From Castanea sativa (taxonomy: Eukaryota; Streptophyta; Magnoliopsida; Fagales; Fagaceae), in assembly GCF_040712315.1 (NCBI RefSeq), contig NC_134017.1, positions 27,449,273 through 27,513,272 on the forward strand: a DNA stretch of 64,000 bases, in the 5' to 3' direction. The stretch's first letter is position 1. The number at the start of each line of letters is the position of its first letter. The translations under genes and the position numbers were made by a program. Under the pieces are notes generated by a model, which saw nothing but the letters and a program-made list of their open reading frames with translations, was not told where the DNA came from and did no database searches. Of the stretch, positions 20,560 to 30,133 are shown in pieces.

Positions 20560-22208
20560 CACATCATTGCCTTATAGTCTCACTAGTGCTAAAGGTAGAT
20601 TCTAAAGCAACAGTTGTGACAGGAATGACTAAAATATCTCTTGCAATCCTTTGTAAAGTAGGATACTTGAGACCATTACTTTTCCACGATGCCAAAATAT
20701 CAAAGTCTTTACTCCTCTTCAACACTTTCTCATCAATGAAATGATCAAATTCCATTCTAGCACTCCTATGTTTCTTTGAACTACTTGAACTATTGTTTAC
20801 AAACAAATAAAAAAATGACATTGCCCCACTCAACCTCATTTCATTTGTGCCACATAATTTGAAGTACTTGCAGGTATATGAGAACTTCCTTCATTATCTA
20901 CAGGAAACTCATCTACATCTCTATACTTATCAAGCAAATCATAACAAAGATTCTTAATTTTTTCAATCTCCAAATCAGAATTATTATCATAAATGTTATG
21001 ATAATAAAATTCCAACAACTTCATCTTATATCTTGGATCCAAGATAGCTGCAATAGCCATAACAACATTAATATTAGTCCAATAAGAATTAAATTTAGCA
21101 AGCATGCTTTCTGTCATCCTTTGCAATATCCAAGTGTGATTGATAAAGGGAGCGGTAATGACCATGAACCCTCTCTTTTTGTTAATTGGAGTCCATATAT
21201 CAGTTGTAATTGCCATCCTACTTCCATTCCTGTCCGTTATCTTCAAAACTTTCTCCCTCTCATTATCATAAATTTTTTGAATGTCACTCCTCAAAGTGTT
21301 TCTTGAGATAATTTTAAACAAAGGTTGAAGAGAACCCACAAATTCTCTAAATCCAATGTGGTCAACCATTGAAAGTGGTTATTCATGTAGGATGACCATA
21401 CGAGTAAGATTACTCTTCACTTTGGCTTGATCAAATTGGTAACGATTTAAACTCATCATTCCATCTACCTTATTTTGTTATTTAATTAACATTTGTTGTC
21501 GCATATCCCTTATATTTTTAAACTTCAACTGTGGACATCTTGCTAAACGATAACGCAAATGGGTTGTACCTTGGCTAGACGCACCCAAGTAAAGCTTGCC
21601 ACAATGATGGCATTGAGCTTTAAATTTCCCATGAACTTTCTTCCTTGTAAAATGCTCACAAACATCTGAGGTAGTATTTCTTTTTCTACTTTTATCCGCA
21701 TCCTCATTTGTAGCCTCTTGCTCTCCCTTTTCCTCTGTCCCTTCTTGTTCCTCTACCTCTAGGTCCTCTCCCACTAAGTCCACTATCAGGGATTTTGGAC
21801 TCCCAATTGGTTTAGAAGTTTGGGAGTTAGAAATTCTATCAATCAAAACAAATATTCACAAATTCATTATTACACATACTCATTGATTAATGGGCACAAA
21901 TTCATAATTGCACCTATTCACAAATTCTATCAGTCCAATCATAATTAGACATGATTAACTACAAATTCAAACACTTACTCATTGTTTAATGGGCATAAAA
22001 GTGATGGTAATCCTAAGGGTGAGCTGCTAGAAGGCGACAATGGCGAGGGTGATCGTGAAAATGGCGAAGGAGACCGCATAGCTAGCAAGGGACAACATCT
22101 GGTTCTCAAGGGAGAGCCTCTTGGTGAGGGAGAACCAGATTTTTTTGTGTCTCCCATTTCCGTTTTAGGCATTGCATTTACAACAAACAAAAAAAACAAT
22201 AAACACAA
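20560..22208 (-). pseudogene. hAT (Ac/RICESLEEPER-like) transposase, deleted and broken
   Basis: Read 5' to 3' on the minus strand. Exon 1 (22185-21983 or so) starts MPKTEMGDTKKSGSPSP and ends at a GTAAGT donor; exon 2 starts after ATTGATAG at about 21838. A BED zinc finger follows: KKVHGKFKAQCHHCGKLYLG then GTTHLRYRLARC. Next come FREFVGSLQPLFKIISRNTL and RMAITTDIWTPINKKRGFMV. The reading then jumps to RMTESMLAKFNSYW, so the central catalytic region is deleted. The end carries the hATC dimerisation motif (FDILASWKSNGLKYPTLQRI; ILVIPVTTVALESTFSTSE). There are stops at 21478 and near 21370, and a frame change at about 20838. It cannot make active transposase. Element termini were not defined. 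Confidence 0.9.
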
Positions 22209-24095
22209 TTTCTTCCATTAAACAATTACACTTTCTTTGAAAAACATTTTCCCATAGAATTTATTTTTCCATTAACTACACTCAATTATTCACTCATCAA
22301 AATGGAAATGTCCCACTCACTTTTTTATATCCAACATAACAAGGCTTTAACATATATTGACAAACCAAACTATACACCCACAATTTCCCTTTCTTGTAAA
22401 TAATTGAGAAGCCCCTCTTTAATAACTGAAAAACGTATTTAATTTTTTAAAAATAATATGAATCAAAAAAATAGTATACAGGGACTCGGTTTAATCTTTA
22501 AAAAAAAATGAAGCAACATATTTAATTTTTTTTTAAAAATAATATGAATAAAAAATATGAATCAACAAAACCCCTCTATGATCAATACAGGGACTCAGTT
22601 TGGGTACAAAAATAATATGAATCAAAAAAATAGAAATTGATGAGTTTTGGGAAAACAAAAAAAACGTAACTTTGCTTGGCAAAGGGGATTGGGCTTGGGA
22701 CCTTTGGGTACTTGGCAATGATGTCACGTGATTCCTCATACCTTTGCTCGGCAAATGTGATCAAGCTAACATATCCCCCTCCTTCCTACACTAACCATTT
22801 TGGTTTATTGTGTTTGTGCATAGGAGTGAAACTTGGAGAATAAACTTGGCTTATTACTCTAAATGCATAATGTGATATCTTTCCTCTCCCTTCCTTTCTT
22901 TTATGTTGTATAGTATTATATATTCACATGCTAGATACATAATAAATATTATACTCACATGCTAGTTATATATATTTACCTTCTTGCATTTTAATTTTCA
23001 CATATTATTTATATATACTCACATGTTTGCTTGTAAATTACTCTTTGCAATAATAATCACATGTTATTTAGATATGTAAAAAAGATGTTATGTATATGTA
23101 TTGTTTTGTACAAAACTTTTTCAAAAACAAATGCCAAGTATTCTATTTATCTTTCTAAATTACGAATGTTGTGATTAAATTAAAATAAGGTGCTATTCTT
23201 TTGATAAGCAACGTAGGGTATTTAACACCTTTCCCACCTATAACTGAATTTTCAAGTCCAAGAATCATTGGTTTGAGACTCAGGTTACCTTAATTAATTT
23301 AAGAACCCTTGAATTGGTTTTAGTTAATTAGGTAATTAAAACAAATTAGACAAATAGGTGACGAATCCCTCTTAGAACAAAACCAATAATTGGTGACAAC
23401 TCCATAAAATAAAAATAAGAAAAAGATTCACACACACACACACACACACACACACCTTACCTTAGTAATGGGTGCACATTTAACACATTGTCAAACACCC
23501 AATGTGTGAATACTTGAGAGGGGAGAGCTCAGAACTCTCGTGCCTCTCCCAAAATCTCACCCAAGGGCATCTACACTATAAATCCAACAACCATAAGCTT
23601 TGATCCTTATTCAGAGATGGATATTAGGAATTAATGTCCCAGACTTGCTATAAAACATTGTCACCAAACTATGCATTTATTGGCAAGATTTTACCTACCT
23701 CACCAACCTTATTCACTCTTCCAAGCTTGAATCCAATCTTCTGATATAAGAAGCAACATATTCCAAAGGTGCTCTAGGGTGTGTCATGGTGCAAATAACC
23801 TTCTCTCTCCTTCACCAATCCCTTCTTTATGCTCATTATATGGTGATCATAATAACAATAATAAATATATATCTTTTAATATTCTCCTTTGTGATTTAGT
23901 GTCTTGTGTATTTCTCCACAATGCAGTGATGCACCATTTGCTTCCATTTTTCAATTGGAGTGACTAGTGAGTAGTGGGCTTGACTCTCTTTATATATATA
24001 CACTTTCGAACATAGGTTGATAGGCTCAAGTTCATTTAAATTTTCCCTTCCAAATTCAACTCCAATAGTTTTTTTTAAGAGATTAAACGTTATTT
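22209..24095. other. non-coding stretch with a (CA)n run
   Basis: Repeated aataatatgaatcaaaaaaa blocks at 22445-22640. A (CA)n run of about 26 bases lies at 23430-23455. The segment 23180-23420 resembles retrotransposon leader sequence but no ends are identified. No gene seen. Confidence 0.4.
23430..23455. repeat. (CA)n microsatellite
   Basis: Pure CA dinucleotide run. Confidence 0.95.
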
Positions 24096-24099
24096 GAAA

Positions 24100-24500
24100 C
24101 TAGTCTCATCACATGCGCTTTGTGCATGTGATGAGACTCTTTTTTATTTTTTATTTTGTCCTAAGTGTCATTTAAAAGTGAGATAGAGATAGTGTCCTAA
24201 TTTTTAGGATCTTTCTATACCAAGTTGTTGATAAAAGTTTAAAATTTTGAATTGAAAATCAAAAATGATAATTTAGATTGGAGAAGATAAAGGAAAAAAC
24301 CTAAGACTTTGGAATTTTAAAAAAAATAGTAAATTACTCTTTTAACCATTTGTGTTTTTTAAATTTAGAATTATTTAACTAGAAGATAGGCGGCATTTTA
24401 GAGGGTTAAAGTCTTTGTATGATAATATTTTAGTGCGTAAAGTGATGAAACCCAAATAAAGAATCATGTTATTAATAGTATATATAAATGATGATGAAGA
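24100..24500 (-). mobile_element. Helitron, short, with perfect terminal hairpin
   Basis: On the minus strand it starts TCTTCATCATCATTTATATA after host A (24501) and ends CTAG at 24100 before T. Just inside the 3' end lies a perfect 15-base stem, tctcatcacatgc pairing with gcatgtgatgaga, with a gctttgt loop (plus-strand 24102-24137). 401 bp, non-coding. The 5' end region is duplicated in tandem (24454-24530 and 24555-24630). Confidence 0.7.
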
Positions 24501-24632
24501 TTTCAATTACTGTAATTAGTTGTTTATGATTGGATCCTAACCAATCAAAACTAGAAATAAAGAATCATGTTATTAATAGTATATATAAATGATGATGAAG
24601 ATTTAAATTACTATAATTAGTTGTTTATAAAA
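24454..24632. repeat. 100-bp tandem duplication of Helitron 5' region
   Basis: The block aaataaagaatcatgttatt through aattagttgtttat occurs twice about 101 bases apart, with very few differences. Confidence 0.9.
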
Positions 24633-24907
24633 AAAAGTAAAGGTGTTTCACAAATTGTTTTTTTTTTTAATGCTTTTAGGGCCCTCTGCCTAGGGCTTTT
24701 TTTTTTTACTAAACTATTTAAAACCATACACCTAGGGTTTCACTTATGCACTCTTGCTATGTCTTCACACGCAACACACAAAGTCTTTGCTACTTTTAAT
24801 ACATGTGCAAGTACAATGTGATTTGGCCATCACAAGGGATACGTGTGTTAATGTATATTCACTAAACTGTCTTAACTTTTTTTTTGAAATATAAAATTGG
24901 TTAGACT

Positions 24908-24933
24908 TGTTTAGTGTGTGTGTGTGTGTGTGT
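24908..24933. repeat. (GT)n microsatellite
   Basis: Run of tgtgtg over about 24 bases. Confidence 0.9.
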
Positions 24934-25091
24934 TTTGAATCTATGAATGCTTTGCATTTTTTATTTTTTTTGTTGAGAGATGTTTTTGAAAGCTTAACAT
25001 GTTGATTGGATCTATGTTTGAGTAGCATGCTTATTTGCATTCATCTCTTTGTGTTTTTCCTCTCTTTGGAAAACTCTTTTTTATCAAGTTC

Positions 25092-25376
25092 AACAGCTCC
25101 TCGACAGATCCTCGATAGATTCCTATCTATTGAGCCCTTTGGACTTCTTTTCTCGACAGATCTTATCACATATTCGATCCATCGAGCTTTCTGGACTTTG
25201 TCTCGATAGCTTCTCAATCTATTGAGAAACTTTCTATCTGGCCGATAGATTCTCGACAGAATCTTGATCCATTGAAGAACTTTTGCCGTCGACAGATTCT
25301 CGACAGCATTCGACAGATTCATATCTATCGAGATTTAGTGCTTAACAAATCTCGATAGCTCCTCAATCCATCGAGC
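25092..25376 (+). repeat. array of near-palindromic CTCGATAG/CTATCGAG motifs
   Basis: About six degenerate units in 285 bases. Each begins ctcgacag or ctcgatag and closes with ctatcgag, ccatcgag or ctattgag, separated by short spacers such as attct or cttctcaat. The array lies just upstream of the TATA-like box and leader of the envelope-like ORF. Similar ctcgacaga ... tatccat words occur in both LTRs (about 12448-12520 and 27868-27935). It could be a protein-binding array or an RNA-folding region. Confidence 0.75.
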
Positions 25377-25385
25377 TGTGATTTC

Positions 25386-25393
25386 TATATATA
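25386..25393 (+). promoter_or_regulatory. TATA-like box upstream of envelope-like ORF
   Basis: TATATATA followed about 35 bases later by a CT-rich stretch typical of plant transcription starts, then a leader with a possible splice donor (GTATGA at 25530) and acceptor (GGATAG at 25917) just before the ATG. This suggests that the ORF had its own promoter and a spliced leader. It is an inference from sequence only. Confidence 0.4.
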
Positions 25394-25864
25394 CCTTCAG
25401 CGCGAAATCAAACTCCATTTTCACTTCTCTCTCTCGATAGAAAATCTTTTCTCTCCCTCCAAAGACTCTGCTCTCACTCTAATCTCCACTACTTTCAAGT
25501 TTTCGTCCAAATCAAGCTCCAATCTTGTGGTATGAACTTCTAATCCCTCTCTTTTCATGAATTTCATGCATTAGACCTAGGTTTCTGGGTTCTCTCTAAA
25601 ACTTTTGGGGTTTTTGAAAATTTTTGAGATTTTTGTGAAAGTTTTGGGTTGGGTGTTGTTTATTTGATGCTGTATGATCATGCATTGCATTCCATTAGAA
25701 TTTTCACAATGTTTCATGCATTTAGATGTGTGTTTGAATATTGGAAATTGTGTGATGCTAGGTTTGGATTGGGTTGAACCCATGATGCAATTTTTTTAGC
25801 ACGTCAAATGTTCATGCATACGTATCCTTTCTTTTCTATCTTTTTGTACTCTCTTGTGATTGTG

Positions 25865-25867
<3 letters not shown>

Positions 25868-25911
<44 letters not shown>
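25868..25911. repeat. (CT)n run in the leader intron
   Basis: About 22 CT units immediately before the candidate splice acceptor, where it would serve as an extreme polypyrimidine tract. Confidence 0.9.
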
Positions 25912-25914
<3 letters not shown>

Positions 25915-25924
25915 TAGACTGCGC

Positions 25925-27106
25925 ATGGCACCCAAGCGCAAATCTACTTCGACTCAGAACCTTTTTTGTTCCATGTCATCATCTTCTTCTGATCCTCCCG
26001 TTCCCCCTCTTCACGTTCGGTTCCATGATGAGAAGGCCTATCAGGACTTCTCTAAGAACTTCTCTAAACGTGGCGTTCATCCGAAGCGCCATGTAATTCT
26101 ATTGGACTTTTCCGATACTCCTCTTCCCGATGTCATTCACACTCGGGGATGGGAATCTCTTTGTAAGGTACCCTTGAGGTGTCCCACTGTGTTCATACAG
26201 AAATTTTACTCCAACCTGCACGATATCGATAGCTCTGTGCCTCAGTTTGTCACGACATTCGGAGGTACATGTATCGTAGTCACTCCGGATCTTATATCCG
26301 AGATACTACATGTCCCGAAGGTATCGCATCCTGATTACCCCAGTTGTCAGCGTTTGAGGACTGTGTCCAAAGACGAACTTCTGTCTCACTTCTGTGAGAC
26401 ACCCTCCATATGGGGTGTGCGTAAAAACACCCCATGCTAGGGTTTTGCAAAAGGTCCGAGATTCCTTAATATGGTAATGACATATGTTCTTACTCCACTG
26501 TCTCACTATAACTCTATCACAAAGCCTCGTACTCGATTTTTGTTATCCCTCTTAGAGAACCTCTCTATTGACTTCCCCACTCATTTCATTATCTCTATCA
26601 TAGATGTCTATAAGGATACGACGACCTGTGATAAGCTCATTTTTTCTTCGGCTATCACGTGGATTCTTCGCCATTTTTCAATCCCTATTCCTGATTCTCC
26701 TCTCTACACTATCATGGGTGCCATTAGCGTAGCTTCTGTTCAGCGGAGCGAGGCCCAGCTTCGACCGAAGCGGCCACGGACCGAGACGACAGATCCTCCA
26801 GCCTCTACCATTCCTTCCACCTCCGCTCCTTTTTCTTCGGTGGGTGGTGTGACTCTTGAGGCCATTATGGCGTAGCTTCAGCGCATGGATGCTCACCTTG
26901 ACACTCTTAGTAATGAGTTGTGTCAGGTGAACACCGGTTTTGGTCATATTACACGACAATAGGCTCGCTTTGGTGGCTTCGTCGCTTCTCCATCTCCTTC
27001 TCCAAAGGCTTCTAAGGATGAGGATGTTAGTAATGGTGATGATGATGATGAGGATGAGGATGAGGATGCTAGCTCTTCCAGTGATGAGAAGATGACGACT
27101 TTTTAG
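25925..27106 (+). pseudogene. Sirevirus envelope-like ORF, three in-frame stops
   Basis: Starts MAPKRKSTSTQNLFC seven bases after the candidate acceptor. Recognisable segments include VRFHDEKAYQDFSKNFSKR, ARGWESLCK-type TRGWESLCKVPL, FIQKFYSNLHDIDSSVPQFV and FGGTCIVVTPDLISEILHVP. The C-terminal part is acidic (DDDDEDEDEDASSSSDE). This is the protein often annotated in plants as envelope-like or putative plant transposon protein; its role is unknown. I see no convincing signal peptide or transmembrane segment. In-frame TAG stops at about 26438, 26873 and 26960 break the frame, but the reading otherwise stays in one frame for about 390 codons. A purine tract follows at 27132. Confidence 0.75.
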
Positions 27107-27131
27107 TGACTTACCCTTTGTCATTCGTGAC

Positions 27132-27143
27132 AAAAAGGGGGAG
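27132..27143 (+). other. internal polypurine tract, Sirevirus type
   Basis: AAAAAGGGGGAG directly after the envelope-like ORF. A second (agggggagag) is at 27177, and the LTR-adjacent one (aaagagggaga) ends at 27668. Multiple such tracts are a known Sirevirus feature. Confidence 0.8.
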
Positions 27144-27219
27144 TAGTTTTGGGATGATGAGAGTAGTCATGTATTTAGGGGGAGAGTTAGCATAGGACAG
27201 TTTAGTTAGGAGGAGTGTT

Positions 27220-27655
27220 TTTTTTTTTTTTTTTGAGGGATGTAGTGAGGATTTTATGTACTTTTTTTTTCTTTAGATACATTATCCTCTTGTACACCAG
27301 TCTTATGACCATTTTTTTACGACATACATTGTATTTATTTTCATTTATATATATGATGATGTATGTTCTTATTCACCTATCTCTCCGTGTTTTAATTTTT
27401 TTTTATACACATGTTTCTTTATGTATGCAATCCTTTATTTCTGTTTCACACTAAGATGCCTTGATGAGTTTTGTTTAAAGTGTTTCAGAAAAATAGGTTG
27501 TCAAAATTTATCATGACATGAACTCTCTTCTTGCAAAGTTTTTCAAGAGTTTGTGTTAGGATTAGATTTTATTGTATTTAACAAGTAATTATGAGTTTAG
27601 TGATTTAATACCTCTCTCATACTTCATTTGTTTGTTGTGATCTTGTCACAGATTG
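27220..27655. other. Sirevirus 3' non-coding region
   Basis: T-rich sequence between the envelope-like ORF and 3' LTR. No gene seen; open frames are low-complexity. Confidence 0.5.
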
Positions 27656-27669
27656 CCAAAGAGGGAGAT

Positions 27670-28329
27670 TGTTAGGACATATGTGGATATTGTTAGAGAC
27701 ATATGTTATGTATATTGGCTAATCCTTTGACAAAATGCACTTTACTTGTAATTGGGTAGATTTAGGATGAGTTTATTACTTCAAGGAACAAGAGTTCAAA
27801 TTTAGTATTGAAGCCATGCAAATCTGTCCAAGAAACAAGTGAAGAAATATTGTTCATTAAAGCTTGACAAATAGCTCGACGGATCCATATCCATTGAGGT
27901 TTAATGCTGATGCTCGACAACAGCTTGACAGAAGTTGTATCTATTGAGGATTACGAAATTTAGATTTTCAAATATGATTTCATGCATATCCATGTGTATT
28001 TCTGTAGGGTGTTTCTTTTCTCACAAGCCTAGACATATATAAGGATTATTATAAGGGTTGTCAAAGGTGATGCAAAGTGATGCAACTCAATGCAAAGTGA
28101 TGCAATGCAATGCAAAATGATTGTGCATGCAAATTGTGATCGGAGAAAGAATTTTCCCTAGTTCATCATATTCCTTGCAGAAGCTACTGCGTCTTTGCGC
28201 CAAGGGTTTTGTAACCAAGGACCTTCTTGATCTTCATCGTTGGATGAGCGGAAGAACTTTGCAGCCAATATCTTCCTAAAGTTGGTGTGTTAGTCAAGTA
28301 CTTGGATCCGTGCATCAATTGGTTAGTCA
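27670..28329 (+). repeat. 3' LTR of the Sirevirus element, truncated
   Basis: Begins TGTTAGGACATATGTGG and parallels the 5' LTR up to ttggttagtca, then diverges. About 345 bases of the LTR 3' part are absent. The two LTRs differ at many sites, indicating an old insertion. Confidence 0.9.
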
Positions 28330-28601
28330 ATGATTTATAAAAATTAATGCAAGAGACAATTTCAATGCTACATTTTGTTTTGTTTTTTGGTAAATTATAA
28401 TTCACCTCCTATTAACAAATATTTTAAGTGTTTCATGTTCACCTCTTAACTTTTAAATTAAAATAAAACCGTTCAGAATACTTTGGACGAAATTCTAATG
28501 ATTTCATTTTAATCTTAACAATAGAAAAGTTTGTGTAAGAAGTTGTAATTGTGCCAAATCACTGAGAAATAAATTGTATTCTATTTCTTTTATTAAAACT
28601 A

Positions 28602-29136
28602 AGAATGGCAAAATCTGACACAACTCACGAACCCCGACACAATTAACCTATTTATAAATAGGTCATAAGTTGAGGCTAAACGGGTTCGGGTGATATTCAG
28701 GTCGACATGGCTGACCCATTAAATAAACAGTCGTGTTCGTGTTCAACATGCAAACCTGTTTGACTTGTTTAGCTTATAAAGGTTCTAGTTTTTGTTATTA
28801 TTGCTTAATTTTTGTTGTTGTAATCATATTTCTATGGTTGTAATTGTATTTTAATTTTAGATATATAGGAACTGATAACATGTTATTCAAGTTAGGTATG
28901 ATCTATTAATCAAACAGGTTATTAAACAGGTCATTAGTATTGACATTTACATGACTTGTTAATTAAATAAGTTAAACATATCGTGTCGAGTCAACCTGTT
29001 TACTAAACAGGTTGTGTTGGAGTTGAGAATTCTTAACATGTTTACTAAATAGGTCGGGTTCGGATCAACCCATATAGCCAAATACTCATGGCTCAACACG
29101 ACATGAACCCGACCCGTAAACACGAATTGCCACCCC
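28602..29136. mobile_element. non-autonomous DNA element with ggtggcaa-type ends
   Basis: The left end agaatggcaaaatctgacac and the right end, reverse-complemented (aggggtggcaattcgtg), are imperfect inverted copies. The inside is rich in cgggttcg / cgaacccg and gtttactaaacaggt palindromic words. No transposase. Confidence 0.5.
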
Positions 29137-29144
29137 TTGTACAA

Positions 29145-29237
29145 TTAATAAATCTATTTTATTTCATGGGCTTATAAACTATGCAAACAGTTTTTTTTTC
29201 TCATCAATTCATTAATCTCATAAGATATACATCAAGT
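29145..29237. repeat. 93-bp flank repeat, copy 2
   Basis: Same orientation as 12162-12254, with 4 differences in 93 bases. It ends acatcaagt, then continues cactctt without an LTR. Confidence 0.9.
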
Positions 29238-29382
29238 CACTCTTAAAAGCTCCACTAGATTGATGTGGTTGACTAGATAGAATCCTATCTTGGGGGATGT
29301 GGAGACTGGATTCATTTGACCACATTTGATTGCCCAATGATTGATTAAAATTAGGATAAAATTTAGCTACAAAATTGGTTGT

Positions 29383-29718
29383 AGCCTTAGGTTACAATCT
29401 TACTCAATAAAATAAACATCACTACATATTTTGAAAATCTAACTATTGAATTGCATGTTCTTTATGCTTTTAATACACATGTCAAATTTTGTATCAATAA
29501 GATATTATTTACTATATAATCTATAAGTTTATATTTTATGCATAATTTTAAACTACAAAAACTTGCAATTTAAAAAATTTATTGATGATATAACTATTGA
29601 TTTTTAATTTTCTACAAATTTTACAAGCATTGAGGATATAAGAAGAAGATGTAATCCAATGGTGGATTTGTCAAACCTCTAATAAAAAAGCTATTGAGTA
29701 AGATTGTAGCATAGGGCT
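29383..29718. mobile_element. MITE inserted at the 5' side of LINE sequence
   Basis: The left end agccttaggttacaatct and the right end, reverse-complemented (agccctatgctacaatct), are inverted. The inside is AT-rich and non-coding. LINE coding sequence starts almost directly after it. Confidence 0.65.
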
Positions 29719-30133
29719 TAGTCACGAAGGCTTCCCTCCTATTGTCAGGGATGTGTGGGAGGGAAACCAACACAACATCAATGATGCAATCAACACCTTC
29801 ACTAGAAAAGCTAAAACTTGGAATAGGGAAGAATTTGGGAACATATTTTGGAAAAAAAAGAATCTTGTGGCGAGACTAATTGGGGTGGAAAAGGCCATGG
29901 CTCACATCCCAAGCCAAAGACTAATTAATTTGCATTCATGGTTGTCGGAGGCGCTTGAGAAAATTATGTCTATGGAAAAAGAGCTCTAGGGAATCAAATC
30001 TAGGATTGATTGGTTAATTCAAGGCGAAAGAAACGCAACCTTCTTTCACCTTTCCACCCTCATTCGGAGAAGCAAAAATCGTATTTCTCGGGTTATAAAG
30101 GAGGATGGTACCTGGGAAGAGAACATTGAGAGG

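Larger units (their letters stand above)
12255..28329 (+). mobile_element. Sirevirus-type (Ty1/copia) LTR retrotransposon, pol not found, with nested insertions
   Basis: Order: 5' LTR 12255-13260, primer-binding site, gag remnant 13332-15218, a long interval with no recognisable integrase or reverse transcriptase, envelope-like ORF 25925-27106, purine tracts (aaaaagggggag at 27132; aaagagggaga before 27670), then a 3' LTR from 27670 truncated at about 28329. A gag with a coiled-coil tail, an envelope-like ORF near the 3' end and multiple (A)AAGGGGGAG tracts fit the Sirevirus genus. The interval 15.96-24.7 kb is filled by other elements. It is a dead, probably non-autonomous copy. Confidence 0.8.

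Noticed and set aside
20878..21306. 142-codon plus-strand frame
   Set aside because: It is the complement of the hAT transposase remnant, which has clear motifs on the minus strand.
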